Source: Variovorax jilinensis
Lineage (GTDB): Bacteria > Pseudomonadota > Gammaproteobacteria > Burkholderiales > Burkholderiaceae_C
NCBI RefSeq assembly: GCF_030316885.1
Contig: NZ_JASZYQ010000003.1
Location: 124,001 to 188,000 of the forward strand
DNA length: 64,000 nucleotides
Direction of reading: 5' to 3'
Notes under the pieces: model-generated
What the model was told of the DNA's origin: nothing
The model's database searches: none
The model's input: only the letters and a program-made list of their open reading frames with translations
Translations under genes and position numbers: made by a program
Shown here: positions 38,419-50,894 of the stretch, piece after piece
Position numbering within the stretch: position 1 is the stretch's first letter
Layout of the letters: each line of letters begins with the position of its first letter

Positions 38419-39171
38419 CTATTGCTTGGGCACCATCGCGAAGAAGGGCCCGAGGCTGCCGAGAAACCAGTTCTGGCCGAAGTCGAGCGCGGCACGGCGG
38501 TATTTCTCGTCGGCCTGCGCGGCCAGCAGATCGAGCCGCGCCACCACCTTCGACAGCTCGCGGTCGACCAGCAGGTTGCGCCCGCGCTCGCTGATCTCGG
38601 TGGCCAGCAGCACCGGCTGGCCGTCGGGGCCGGTCCTGGAGCCGATCAGCCAGAGCGAGATCTCGAAGTTGCGCGCCGCCCGAAAGCTGTTCTCGGCGCT
38701 CACGCCGTCGAGCATGTTCTGCTCCCAGGTGTCGCCATTGGCCTGCTTGAGCAGCGCCGCCCAGCCGACCACCAGGGCCGCGACGCGGTCGCCCTGGAAG
38801 GGCTTGGGCGTGGTCTCGAAGGCCAGCCGGATGGCGTCGACGCCGTAGGCCCCCTGCAACTGGGGCAGCGGCTGGTTCTCCGAGATCGACGTCCAGGTGC
38901 GCTGGATCGCCTCGTCGGCGCTGGCGCACCACTTGCGCCATTCGCGCGGGTTGCGGCGATAGAGCGACAGCTGCACCCGGCGCACCGACTGCAGGTTGTC
39001 GCGCAGCGCCAGGTTGGCGATGCGGTTGGCGCCGCTCTGCAGCCATTCGGTGTTGTCGTAGGGCTGGGCGCGATCGGTGGATGTGCAGCCGGCCAGGCCG
39101 AATGCCAGCGCGGCGCCGCCGAGCAGGCAGGCACGGCGCTGAAGGGGCCCGGAAAGAGGGGGAACACGCAT
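38419..39171 (-). CDS. Putative lipoprotein of unknown function
   Basis: This 250-residue protein has a lipoprotein signal peptide; Cys29 follows LAFGLAG, a good lipobox. The mature part is mostly alpha-helical and hydrophilic (YDNTEWLQSGANRIANLALRDN, YRRNPREWRKWCASADEAI). It has no family I can name. The ATG at 39171 is chosen over a GTG at 39180 as the more usual start; no clear ribosome-binding site precedes either. It converges on the APE-like operon and is divergent from smc. A link to APE export (like the ApeN lipoprotein) is conceivable but the sequence is not similar enough to say so. Confidence 0.7.
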   Translation of the reverse strand: MRVPPLSGPLQRRACLLGGAALAFGLAGCTSTDRAQPYDNTEWLQSGANRIANLALRDNLQSVRRVQLSLYRRNPREWRKWCASADEAIQRTWTSISENQPLPQLQGAYGVDAIRLAFETTPKPFQGDRVAALVVGWAALLKQANGDTWEQNMLDGVSAENSFRAARNFEISLWLIGSRTGPDGQPVLLATEISERGRNLLVDRELSKVVARLDLLAAQADEKYRRAALDFGQNWFLGSLGPFFAMVPKQ

Positions 39172-39334
39172 GGGCCGCACGTTATCATCCTCGGCGCAGC
39201 CGGCGGCCCCGCACGCGCACTGCGAAACAGCCGAATCTGCTTACAAATCAATACCTTGGAAGCTTCCTTGGCAATCCACCTGGCAACCACACCGGCCCCA
39301 GCGCCGGCGCAACCCGGCTTCGGGCCGACCTGAC

Positions 39335-42300
39335 GTGCGCCTCAATTCCATCAAGCTTTCGGGCTTCAAGTCCTTCGCCGAGCCGACCAACTTCCTGCTG
39401 CCCGGGCAACTGGTCGGCGTGGTCGGCCCCAACGGCTGCGGCAAGTCGAACATCATGGACGCGGTGCGCTGGGTGCTCGGCGAATCGCGCGCCTCGGAAC
39501 TGCGCGGCGAGTCGATGCAGGACGTGATCTTCAACGGCACCACCACACGCAAGCAGGCCAGCCGGTCCAGCGTCGAACTCGTGTTCGACAACGCCGACCA
39601 TCGCGCCGGCGGCCAGTGGTCGCAGTTCGCCGAGATCGCGGTCAAGCGCGTGCTCACGCGCGACGGCAATTCGAGCTACTACATCAACAACCAGCCGGTG
39701 CGCCGGCGCGACGTCCAGGACGTGTTCCTCGGCACCGGCCTCGGCCCCCGTGCCTACGCGATCATCGGCCAGGGCACGATCAGCCGGATCATCGAATCCA
39801 AGCCCGAGGAACTGCGACTGTTCCTCGAGGAAGCGGCCGGGGTCTCCAAGTACAAGGAACGCCGGCGCGAGACCGAGAACCGCCTGGGCGACACGCGCGA
39901 GAACCTCACGCGGGTCGAGGACATCCTGCGCGAGCTCAACAGCAACCTCGAACGCCTCGAGAAGCAGGCCGAAGTGGCGGCGCGCTACAACACGCTCACG
40001 GGCGACGCGACGCGCAAGCAGCACCAGCTGTGGTTCCTCAAGCGCAGCGAGAGCGAGGCCGACCAGGCCAAGGTCAAGGCCGATGCCGAGCGCGCGATCA
40101 ACGACCTCGAGTCGCGCACCGCCGACCTGCGGCACGTCGAGGCCGATCTCGAAGCCGTGCGCCAGGGCCACTACGCGGCCGGCGACCAGGTCAACCAGGC
40201 CCAGGCCCGGCTCTACGAGGCCAGCGCCGAGGTCGGGCGTCTCGAGGGCGAGATCCGTTTCGTGGTCGAGGGCCGCCAGCGGGTCGAGCAGCGCCTGGTG
40301 CAGTTGCGCGAGCAGATCGCCCAATGGGGCGCCCGGCGCGAGGACGCCGAGGCCGAGATCGAGACGCTGGCCGGCCAGGGCGTGAACGCCGAGGAGCAGG
40401 CCGAACTGCTGGCCGCCCAGCTCGAGGAACACGACGCCCGCCTGCCCGAGCTCGAGGATGCGCAGCAGCGCGCGCAGAACGAAGCCAACACGCAGCGGGC
40501 CACGGTGGTCCAGGTGCAGCAGCAGATCCAGGTGCTGGCGGCCGACCAGCGCAACATCGAGGAACAGAGCCGGCAGCTCAACCAGCGCGCCGAACGGCTG
40601 CGCGTGGACCGCAACGCGCTCGCGGCCCCTGACGAGGCCCGGCTGCAGGATCTGCAGGCCCAGCTCGCGACCGCCCAGGAAGCCTCGGCAGAGGCCGAGG
40701 CCCGTCTGCACGAATTGCAGGAAGCCGTGCCCCAGCTGGACGACGACCGGCGCACGCGCCAGCAGGCGGTCAATGCCGAAGGTGCGCGGCATGCCGACCT
40801 GTCGGCCCGGCTCGAGGCGCTCAAGGCGCTGCAGGAGAAGGTCCGCACCGACGGCAAGCTCGCGCCCTGGCTCGCGAAGCACGGCCTCGACGGCCTGCAG
40901 GGCCTGTGGAGCCGCATCCACATCGAGCAGGGTTGGGAGAGCGCGCTCGAATCGGCATTGCGCGAGCGCATGGGTGCGCTCGAGGTCAGCCGGCTCGACA
41001 TGGTGCGCGCCTTCGGCAGCGACGCCCCGCCGGCCAAGCTGGCCTTCTACACGCCGCCTGCGGCGGGCCGGCCTCAGGCCGCATCGGAGCTGCCGCGCCT
41101 GTCGGACCTGCTGCGGCTCGGCGATGCCGGCCAGCAGGCGCTGCTGGCCGAATGGCTGCATGGCTGCTTCACGGCGCCATCGCTCGAAGCCGCACTCGCG
41201 CAGCGCGAGCGCCTGCAGCCGGGCGAGGTGGTGTACGTGCAGAGCGGCCATGCGGTCACGCACCACAGCGTAAGCTTCTACGCGCCCGATTCGGAGCAGG
41301 CCGGGCTGCTCGCGCGCCAGCAGGAGATCGAGAACCTCGACCGCCAGCTGCGCGCCCAGGCGCTGATCGCCGACGAGTCGCGCACCGCGCTGGCACGCGC
41401 CGAGGCCGCCTACGGCGATGCCGCGCAGCGCCTGGTGGCGGCGCGCCGCGATGCCGGCGAGACGCAGTCGCGCGCCCACGAGCTGCAGGTCGAGACCCTG
41501 CGACTCGCGCAGCTGGCCGAGCAGGCCCGGGCGCGCAGCGCGCAGCTCGCCAGCGACCTCGGCGAGGTCGATGCCCAGCTCGAGGAACTGCAGGAGCGCC
41601 GCGTCGCGGCCGAATCGCGCTTCGAGGAACTCGACATGCAGCTGGCCGACAGCCAGGAACGCCATGCGCAGCTCGACGAACGCGTGATCGAGGCCGGCCG
41701 CGCCCTGAGCGCGAGCCGCGAGCAGCACCGCAGCCTGGAGCGCCAGGCGCAGGAGGCGACCTTCGCGCAGCGCACGCTCGAGGCCCGGCGCGGCGAGCTC
41801 AGCCGTGCCATCGAGACCGCGACGCAGCAGAACGTGGCACTGGCCGACGAGGACGAACGCGCGCGCGCCGAGCTCGGCCGGCTGTCGGACGCCGCAGCCC
41901 AGGCCGGGCTGCAGGACGCGCTGTCGCTCAAGCTCGAGCGCGAAGGTGCGCTCGGCGCCGCGCGCAGCCAGTACGACGACCTCACGCTCAAGCTGCGCGC
42001 GAGCGACGAGCGCCGCCTGCAGCTCGAGCGCGAGCTCGACCCGCTGCGCCAGCGAATCACCGATTTCCAGCTCAAGGAGCAGGCCGCCCGCCTGGGCTTC
42101 GAGCAGTACCAGCAGCTGCTGGCAGACGCCCAGGCCGACCTGGAAGCGGTCGCGCTGTCGATCGAGACCGACAAGGTGCGCCTCTCGGGCCTGCAGGGCG
42201 AGATCGACCGCCTGCACCGCGAGGTCGCGGCGCTCGGCGCGGTCAACCTGGCGGCGCTCGACGAGCTCGCGGTGGCGAGCGAGCGCAAGGTCTTCCTCGA

Positions 42301-42850
42301 CGCCCAGTCGGCCGACCTCAACGAGGCCATCGGCACGCTCGAGGACGCGATCCGCAAGATCGACGGCGAGACGCGCGAGCTGCTCGGCGGCACCTTCAAG
42401 ATCGTCAACGAGCACTTCAGCCGGATGTTCCCCGAGCTCTTCGGCGGCGGCAACGCACGCCTCATGATGACCGGCGACGAGATCCTCGACTCCGGCGTGC
42501 AGGTGATGGCGCAGCCGCCCGGCAAGAAGAACCAGACCATCCACCTGCTCTCGGGCGGCGAGAAGGCGCTGACCGCGATCGCGCTGGTGTTCGCGATCTT
42601 CCAGCTCAACCCGGCACCGTTCTGCCTGCTGGACGAGGTCGATGCGCCGCTCGACGACGCCAACACGGAGCGCTACGCCAAGCTGGTCACGGCCATGAGC
42701 CGCGAGACGCAGTTCCTGTTCATCAGCCACAACAAGATAGCGATGGAGATGGCCGAGCAGCTGATCGGCGTGACCATGCAGGAGCAGGGCGTCTCGCGCA
42801 TCGTGGCGGTCGACATGGAATCCGCCGTGTCGATGGTCGAGGCGGCATGA
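39335..42850 (+). CDS. smc: Chromosome segregation protein SMC
   Basis: SMC is the core ATPase of bacterial condensin and organises the chromosome with ScpA/ScpB. It is 1171 residues from the GTG at 39335. Walker A GPNGCGKS is at residues 31-38, with a long coiled coil, a hinge at about 500-640 and a second coiled coil; the head closes with the signature LLSGGEKALTA and Walker B CLLDEVDAPLDD. The GTG directly opens RLNSIKLSGFKSF, the conserved SMC N-terminus. zipA and ligA follow. No scpA/B is in the window. Confidence 0.96.
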   Translation: MRLNSIKLSGFKSFAEPTNFLLPGQLVGVVGPNGCGKSNIMDAVRWVLGESRASELRGESMQDVIFNGTTTRKQASRSSVELVFDNADHRAGGQWSQFAEIAVKRVLTRDGNSSYYINNQPVRRRDVQDVFLGTGLGPRAYAIIGQGTISRIIESKPEELRLFLEEAAGVSKYKERRRETENRLGDTRENLTRVEDILRELNSNLERLEKQAEVAARYNTLTGDATRKQHQLWFLKRSESEADQAKVKADAERAINDLESRTADLRHVEADLEAVRQGHYAAGDQVNQAQARLYEASAEVGRLEGEIRFVVEGRQRVEQRLVQLREQIAQWGARREDAEAEIETLAGQGVNAEEQAELLAAQLEEHDARLPELEDAQQRAQNEANTQRATVVQVQQQIQVLAADQRNIEEQSRQLNQRAERLRVDRNALAAPDEARLQDLQAQLATAQEASAEAEARLHELQEAVPQLDDDRRTRQQAVNAEGARHADLSARLEALKALQEKVRTDGKLAPWLAKHGLDGLQGLWSRIHIEQGWESALESALRERMGALEVSRLDMVRAFGSDAPPAKLAFYTPPAAGRPQAASELPRLSDLLRLGDAGQQALLAEWLHGCFTAPSLEAALAQRERLQPGEVVYVQSGHAVTHHSVSFYAPDSEQAGLLARQQEIENLDRQLRAQALIADESRTALARAEAAYGDAAQRLVAARRDAGETQSRAHELQVETLRLAQLAEQARARSAQLASDLGEVDAQLEELQERRVAAESRFEELDMQLADSQERHAQLDERVIEAGRALSASREQHRSLERQAQEATFAQRTLEARRGELSRAIETATQQNVALADEDERARAELGRLSDAAAQAGLQDALSLKLEREGALGAARSQYDDLTLKLRASDERRLQLERELDPLRQRITDFQLKEQAARLGFEQYQQLLADAQADLEAVALSIETDKVRLSGLQGEIDRLHREVAALGAVNLAALDELAVASERKVFLDAQSADLNEAIGTLEDAIRKIDGETRELLGGTFKIVNEHFSRMFPELFGGGNARLMMTGDEILDSGVQVMAQPPGKKNQTIHLLSGGEKALTAIALVFAIFQLNPAPFCLLDEVDAPLDDANTERYAKLVTAMSRETQFLFISHNKIAMEMAEQLIGVTMQEQGVSRIVAVDMESAVSMVEAA

Positions 42851-42853
42851 TGA

Positions 42854-42925
42854 CCCCCACGCTCCTCACTTCGTGTGTCGCTGCCCCCCGAGGGGGCCGC
42901 AGCCGCCTTGGGGCGGCCCGGCGGC
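42854..42925 (+). repeat. GC-rich 3'-end repeat, copy 3 (after smc)
   Basis: It starts CCCCCACGCTCCTCACTTC three bases after the smc stop, then GTGTGTCGCTGCCCCCCGAGGGGGC (perfect hairpin) and CCGCCTTGGGGCGGCCCGGC. It fills most of the gap between smc and zipA. Confidence 0.75.
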
Positions 42926-42944
42926 GTCTGAGCCGGTGCACCCC

Positions 42945-46149
<3,205 letters not shown>

Positions 46150-46243
46150 AACCGGACCGGACGCGACTGAACCCGCGCGGATTTTCCCGGTCAACAGGAA
46201 GTGCCGCCGGCCGTTGACTGGTGGAACGCGTCTGGAGATCCGA

Positions 46244-46594
46244 ATGAAGCGCATCGTTCTCGTGTCGATCGCGGCCGCCTCGGCGGCCCTGCTGGGCGGC
46301 TGTGTCGCGCCGGGACCGTATTACGCGTCGCCGTACGGCGGCTACTACGCGGCCTCGCCGGTGGTGGTCTCGCCCTCGATCTACTACGGAGGCTATTACG
46401 GGGCTTGGGGCGGCTGGCCCGGGTACTACGGCCGGCCGGGCTGGCCAGGCTACTACGGCGGCTACTACGGGCGACCCGGTTACTACGGCTGGGGCGGCCG
46501 TCCAGGCTACTACGCCGGAGCCTACGGGCGGCCCGGCTACTACGGGCGTCCAGGTGGCTACTACGGCGGCCGGCCCGGGTATTACCGCCGATAG
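46244..46594 (+). CDS. Gly/Tyr-rich lipoprotein
   Basis: This 116-residue lipoprotein has lipobox Cys20 (ALLGGC) after a short hydrophobic signal. The mature ~96 residues are almost entirely Gly, Tyr, Pro, Arg, Trp and Ala, with repeated GYYG-RPG units (GRPGYYG, GGYYGRPGYYG). There is no Lys or Asp/Glu in the mature chain and therefore a high positive charge from Arg. The ATG at 46244 has CTGGAG upstream. Such proteins are widespread in Comamonadaceae and Burkholderiales and are unnamed; they may be amyloid-like or phase-separating. It lies between ligA and def without clear operon ties. Confidence 0.82.
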   Translation: MKRIVLVSIAAASAALLGGCVAPGPYYASPYGGYYAASPVVVSPSIYYGGYYGAWGGWPGYYGRPGWPGYYGGYYGRPGYYGWGGRPGYYAGAYGRPGYYGRPGGYYGGRPGYYRR

Positions 46595-46690
46595 CGCATA
46601 TAGAGCATCCAGGGCGGCCGGTCGCTGCGTTTCGGCCCGAAGCCCGCTCGATGCGCCGCCCGCGAACGGCGCCGCCGCGATAATCCGCAG

Positions 46691-47230
46691 ATGGCCATCC
46701 GCGAAATCCTCAAGATGGGCGACCCCCGGCTGCTGCGCATCGCGCAGCCCGTGGCTGCCTTCGACACCGACGAACTGCACCTGCTGGTGCGCGACATGTT
46801 CGAGACCATGCATGCGGTCAACGGCGCCGGCCTCGCGGCGCCGCAGATCGGCGTCGACCAGCAACTGGTGATCTTCGGCACCAACACCGTGAATCCGCGC
46901 TATCCGGATGCGCCGATCGTGCCGCGCACCGTGCTGCTGAACCCGGTCGTCACGCCGCTCGGCGAGGCCGAGGAGGAGGGCTGGGAAGGCTGCCTCTCGG
47001 TGCCGGGCCTGCGCGGCGTGGTGCCGCGCTTCGCGGCCGTCCGCTACACGGGGTTCGACCCGTACGGCGATCCGATCGATCGCACCGTGGACGGCTTCCA
47101 CGCGCGGGTCGTGCAGCACGAGGTCGACCACCTGCTGGGCAAGCTGTACCCGATGCGGATGCGCGACTTCACGCGCTTCGGCTACACCGAGGTCCTGTTC
47201 CCGGGCCTCGATGCGAGCGAGGACGACTGA
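46691..47230 (+). CDS. def: Peptide deformylase
   Basis: Def removes the formyl group from nascent N-termini. It is 179 residues. The three motifs of the metal site are [18 protein letters not shown] (the Cys ligand) and QHEVDHL (HExxH-type, two His and Glu). It is close in form to the second Def paralogue of Comamonadaceae, and no fmt is adjacent, so it may not be the only copy. The stop TGA touches the reverse-strand DoxX stop (TGATCA at 47228-47233). Confidence 0.95.
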   Translation: MAIREILKMGDPRLLRIAQPVAAFDTDELHLLVRDMFETMHAVNGAGLAAPQIGVDQQLVIFGTNTVNPRYPDAPIVPRTVLLNPVVTPLGEAEEEGWEGCLSVPGLRGVVPRFAAVRYTGFDPYGDPIDRTVDGFHARVVQHEVDHLLGKLYPMRMRDFTRFGYTEVLFPGLDASEDD

Positions 47231-47635
47231 TCAGTTCAGCCGGCCGCCGCTGCCCGCGACGCTGAAGCGTCCGGCGCCGAGGAAGGCCACGGCCAGCGCC
47301 GAGAACAGGAAGAGGCCCTGGGTCTCGAGCGCCCAGCCGCCGTTCTTGTCGAGCGACCAGAGCTGGCCGGTGTGAACCAGCCAGATCGCGACCAGCATGT
47401 TGATCACGATGATCCAGGCCGCCGCGCGCGTGTAGATGCCACCGATCAACAGCACCGGCGCGAGAATCTCTCCGACATAGACGAGGTACGCCAGCACGCC
47501 GGGCAGGCCGTGCGAGCTCAGCAGGCCGGAGACGAAGCCGACGCCGGTCGTGAGCTTGGCGGCGCCGTGCAGCAGCAGCAGGATGCCCAGGGCCAGGCGC
47601 AGCACGAGCTTGCCGGTGTCATCGGAACGGATCAT
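47231..47635 (-). CDS. DoxX-family membrane protein
   Basis: This 134-residue membrane protein has four hydrophobic helices (about 10-28, 48-68, 72-92 and 105-124). LRLALGILLLLHGAAKL and AYLVYVGEILAPVLLIGGIYTR are characteristic of DoxX (PF07681), which in some organisms takes part in thiol/sulfur redox or membrane stress. GAAAGG lies 8 bases upstream of the ATG at 47635. It converges on def with no space between stop codons. The specific function is unknown. Confidence 0.9.
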   Translation of the reverse strand: MIRSDDTGKLVLRLALGILLLLHGAAKLTTGVGFVSGLLSSHGLPGVLAYLVYVGEILAPVLLIGGIYTRAAAWIIVINMLVAIWLVHTGQLWSLDKNGGWALETQGLFLFSALAVAFLGAGRFSVAGSGGRLN

Positions 47636-47723
47636 TTGAGAAACCTTTCGTTGCTTGAAAACAGGCGGGATTGTGGTGCATCTGCCCGTCGTCTTCCCGA
47701 ATAAGTTTCCAACCGGTTGTTGT

Positions 47724-47753
47724 TTGGCAGACTCGCGCGCGGCCCCGTAAACT
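47724..47753 (+). promoter_or_regulatory. Promoter of the amino-acid ABC transporter operon
   Basis: TTGGCA (47724-47729) and TAAACT (47748-47753) are separated by 18 bases. Predicted onset is near 47760, giving a leader of about 35 bases before the ATG at 47795. Confidence 0.45.
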
Positions 47754-47794
47754 GCCCGATGCCATTTTTTCCCGCTGACCGAAGAGGACTCCGC

Positions 47795-48829
47795 ATGAAC
47801 CCACGCATTCGCCCGGCCCTGGCCGCCGTCGCCACCACCCTGGCCATTGCTGCCGCTGCACCGGCCTTCGCGGGCAAGACGCTCGATGCGGTCAAGCAGC
47901 GCGGCAGCGTCAAGTGCGGCGTGACCAACGGCGTGGCGGGCTTCTCGGCGCCCGACACCCAGGGCAACTGGTCGGGCCTGGACGTCGACACCTGCCGCGC
48001 AATCGCGGCGGCGGTGCTGGGCGACCCCAAGAAGGTGGAGTTCGTGCCGCTCAATTCGCAGCAGCGCTTCTCGGCCCTGCAGGCCGGCGAGATCGACATC
48101 CTCGCGCGCAACACCACCTGGAACCTGACGCGCGACGCCTCGCTGGGCTTCCACTTCACCACCATCACCTACTACGACGGCCAGGGCTTCCTGGTGCCCA
48201 AGAAGATCAAGGTGACGAGCGCCAGGCAACTCAAGAACGCCACGATCTGCACGCAGGCCGGAACCACCAACGAGAAGAACGTCGCCGACTGGTTCAAGGC
48301 CCAGAACATCCCCGTCAAGACCATCGTCTTCGACAGCTTCGAGGCCTCGTTCAAGGCCTTCTTCTCGGGCCGTTGCCAGGCCTTCACGACCGACAGCTCG
48401 GCGCTCGCCGGCCTGCGCAACAAGGAGGCGCCGAATCCCGACGACTACGTGATCCTGCCCGAGCTGATCTCCAAGGAGCCGCTGGCACCGCTGGTGCGCC
48501 GCGGCGACGACGAATGGTTCGCGATCGCCAAGTGGGTGCCCAACGCGCTGATCGAGGCCGAGGAGGTCGGCATCACGCAGGCCAACATCGACGAGCTCAA
48601 GGCCGGCAGCAAGGACCCTGCCCAGCAGCGCCTGGTCGGCAGCGGCGACGACGTCGGCAAGCTGCTGGGGCTCGACAAGGACTGGTCCTACCGCGCGATC
48701 AAGGCGGTCGGCAACTACGGCGAGGTGTTCGAGCGCAACGTCGGGCCCAAGTCGACGCTCAAGCTGCCGCGCGGCTCCAACAACCTCTGGAACAAGGGCG
48801 GCCTGATGTACGGATTGCCGGTGCGATGA
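47795..48829 (+). CDS. Polar amino-acid ABC transporter substrate-binding protein (AapJ-like)
   Basis: This 344-residue periplasmic protein has a signal peptide (to about residue 25, ending PAFAG). The SBP_bac_3 domain shows LDAVKQRGSVKCGVTNG, SGLDVDTCRAIAAAVLGD and FVPLNSQQRFSALQAGEIDILARNTT, the pattern of AapJ/YhdW general amino-acid receptors. GAAGAGGA lies 7 bases before the ATG at 47795. The stop overlaps the permease start by 4 bases. AapJ-type receptors bind many L-amino acids. Confidence 0.9.
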   Translation: MNPRIRPALAAVATTLAIAAAAPAFAGKTLDAVKQRGSVKCGVTNGVAGFSAPDTQGNWSGLDVDTCRAIAAAVLGDPKKVEFVPLNSQQRFSALQAGEIDILARNTTWNLTRDASLGFHFTTITYYDGQGFLVPKKIKVTSARQLKNATICTQAGTTNEKNVADWFKAQNIPVKTIVFDSFEASFKAFFSGRCQAFTTDSSALAGLRNKEAPNPDDYVILPELISKEPLAPLVRRGDDEWFAIAKWVPNALIEAEEVGITQANIDELKAGSKDPAQQRLVGSGDDVGKLLGLDKDWSYRAIKAVGNYGEVFERNVGPKSTLKLPRGSNNLWNKGGLMYGLPVR

Positions 48830-49830
48830 ACCGGCCGGGGGCGGGCGGCCGCCGCGCCGCCTGGCTCGCATGGGGGCTGCAGGCCCTGCTGGTCGCGGCG
48901 GTGGCCGGTGCCGCGTTCTGGCTCGTGCACCACGCGCTCGAGCTGCTGCGCGCCCGCGGCGTGCGCTCGGGCTTCGATTTCCTGCTGCAGCCGGCGGGCT
49001 TCGACATCTCCGAGGGCTGGCTCAGCTTCGACGCCGGCCAACCGTTCTGGCGCGCCTTCCTGGCCGGCCTCATCAACACGGTGCGCGCGGCCATTCCGGC
49101 GGCGCTGCTGGCGGTGCTGTTCGGCACGCTGATCGGCATCGGCCGGCTGGCGCCGCACGTGCTGGTGCGCGGCTTGTGCACGGCCTACGTGGAGACGGTG
49201 CGCAATGTGCCACTGCTGGTGCAGCTGCTGATGCTCTATTTCGCGATCACCCAGCTGCTGCCCGACTCCACCGACCCGCTCGAGCTGCTGCCCGACGTCT
49301 GGCTCAGCAAGGGCGGCCTGTCGCTGCCGTGGCCGGTGCGCGAGGAGGGCGCCTGGTTTCCGGATCGGCTCGAATGGCCCGAGCGCGGCAGCTTCAACGT
49401 CAGCGGCGGGGCGGCACTGAGCCCCGAGTACCTCGCGATCGTGGGTGCGCTGGCGCTCTACACGGCGGCCTTCGTGGCCGAGATCGTGCGCGCCGGGATC
49501 GGCTCGGTCTCGCAGGGCCAGCGGCTCGCCGCCCGCGCGCTCGGGCTGTCTCCGGGGCAGGAACTTCGGATCGTCGTCATGCCGCAGGCGCTGCGGGTGA
49601 TCGTGCCGGCGCTCACCAACCAGCTGCTGAGCCTGACCAAGAACTCCTCGCTGGCGGTCGTGGTGGGCTATCCCGAACTCGTCTCGGTGGCCAACACCGC
49701 GCTCAATTCGACCGGGCGCGCCTTCGAATGCATCGCGGTGATCATGGCGGTCTACCTGAGCCTGTCGCTGCTGATCTCGGGCGGCATGAACTTCTACAAC
49801 GCGCGGGTGGCGCTCAGGGGGTGGCGATGA
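48826..49830 (+). CDS. Amino-acid ABC transporter permease (AapQ-like)
   Basis: This 334-residue membrane protein of the HisM/AapQ family has the N-terminal extension and large periplasmic loop usual for Aap permeases. The permease signature EIVRAGIGSVSQGQRLAARALGL (EAA loop) lies in the second half, and TNQLLSLTKNSSLAVVVGY follows. Start overlap ATGA with the receptor; stop overlap ATGA with the second permease. Confidence 0.9.
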   Translation: MNRPGAGGRRAAWLAWGLQALLVAAVAGAAFWLVHHALELLRARGVRSGFDFLLQPAGFDISEGWLSFDAGQPFWRAFLAGLINTVRAAIPAALLAVLFGTLIGIGRLAPHVLVRGLCTAYVETVRNVPLLVQLLMLYFAITQLLPDSTDPLELLPDVWLSKGGLSLPWPVREEGAWFPDRLEWPERGSFNVSGGAALSPEYLAIVGALALYTAAFVAEIVRAGIGSVSQGQRLAARALGLSPGQELRIVVMPQALRVIVPALTNQLLSLTKNSSLAVVVGYPELVSVANTALNSTGRAFECIAVIMAVYLSLSLLISGGMNFYNARVALRGWR

Positions 49831-50870
49831 GGGCGCAAGGCACCGCCTGGCGCCAGGAGCTCTGGGGCTCGCCGCTGCGCGCCGCGTTCACGCTGGCGCT
49901 GCTGGCGCTGTTCGGCTGGGCCGCGCTGCATGGCTTCGATTGGGCCGTGCGGCAGGCCGTGTTCCGCCCCGACGCCGAGGCCTGCCGCGCGGTGGCGCAC
50001 GGTGCCTGCTGGGGCGTGGTGGCCGAGAAGTGGCGCCCGATGCTGTTCGGCCGCTATCCCTACGAGGACCAGTGGCGGCCCGCGGTCGCGGTCACGCTGC
50101 TTTCGGCCACCACGCTGCTGAGCGCCTGGCCGCGCAGCTGGCGCTGGTGGCTGCTGCCGCTGTGGATCGCGACGCTGGCGCTGGCCCTGCTGCTGATGCA
50201 CGGCGGGCTGTTCGGACTCGAGGTCGTGCCGACCAGCCGCTGGGGCGGCCTGCCGCTGACCATCGGCCTGGCGGTCGTCGGGCTCGCGCTGGCGTTTCCG
50301 CTGGCCCTGCTGCTGGCGCTCGGCCGCCGCTCGCAGTGGCCCGTTCTGCGCACGCTGAGCGCGACCTACATCGAGCTGGTGCGCGGCGTGCCGCTCATCT
50401 CGGTGCTGTTCATGGCCTCGTTCCTGCTGCCGCTGTTGTGGCCTGCGGGCTGGCGGCCCGACGTCCTGCTGCGCGTGCTGGCGGGCCTGGTGCTGTTCGT
50501 GGCGGCGTATTTCGCCGAGATCATCCGCGGCGGCCTGCAGGCGGTGCCGCGCGGCCAGACCGAGGTCGCGATGGCGCTCGGCTTCGGCCGCTGGCCGGTG
50601 CAGCGCGACATCGTGCTGCCGCAGGCGCTGCGGCTGGTGGTGCCGGCGCTGACCAACAGCGTGGTCGGCACCCTGAAGGACACCTCGCTGGTCACGGTGG
50701 TCGGCCTGTTCGAGCTCACGGGTGCGCTCGGCCTCGCGCTAGGCGGCGATCCGACCTGGCGCCCGTTCTATCTCGAGGGCTACCTGTTCATCGCGGCGGT
50801 GTACTGGGTGCTGTGCTTCGGGCTGTCGCGCTACAGCGCGTGGCTGGAGCGTCGGCTGGCCACGCCCTGA
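49827..50870 (+). CDS. Amino-acid ABC transporter permease (AapM-like)
   Basis: This 347-residue membrane protein is the partner of the AapQ-like permease. Helices occupy about 20-36, 85-112 and 130-155, and a C-terminal block carries the EAA loop AEIIRGGLQAVPRGQTEVAMALGF and VVGTLKDTSLVTVVGLFEL. The operon ends here: the ATP-binding subunit (AapP/YhdZ) expected next is missing, and glnD follows on the other strand after 24 bases. Confidence 0.9.
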   Translation: MRAQGTAWRQELWGSPLRAAFTLALLALFGWAALHGFDWAVRQAVFRPDAEACRAVAHGACWGVVAEKWRPMLFGRYPYEDQWRPAVAVTLLSATTLLSAWPRSWRWWLLPLWIATLALALLLMHGGLFGLEVVPTSRWGGLPLTIGLAVVGLALAFPLALLLALGRRSQWPVLRTLSATYIELVRGVPLISVLFMASFLLPLLWPAGWRPDVLLRVLAGLVLFVAAYFAEIIRGGLQAVPRGQTEVAMALGFGRWPVQRDIVLPQALRLVVPALTNSVVGTLKDTSLVTVVGLFELTGALGLALGGDPTWRPFYLEGYLFIAAVYWVLCFGLSRYSAWLERRLATP

Positions 50871-50894
50871 GCGCCGGCGCGCGGTGGCGGCGCG

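Noticed and set aside
39248..42730. 1160-codon open frame opposite smc
   Set aside because: It is an antisense shadow of smc; the reading frame survives because third-position GC bias removes stop codons.
46380..46590. CRISPR-like short repeats
   Set aside because: The repeats are in-frame Gly-Tyr-Tyr-Gly and Arg-Pro-Gly codon blocks inside one coding frame, with no spacers.
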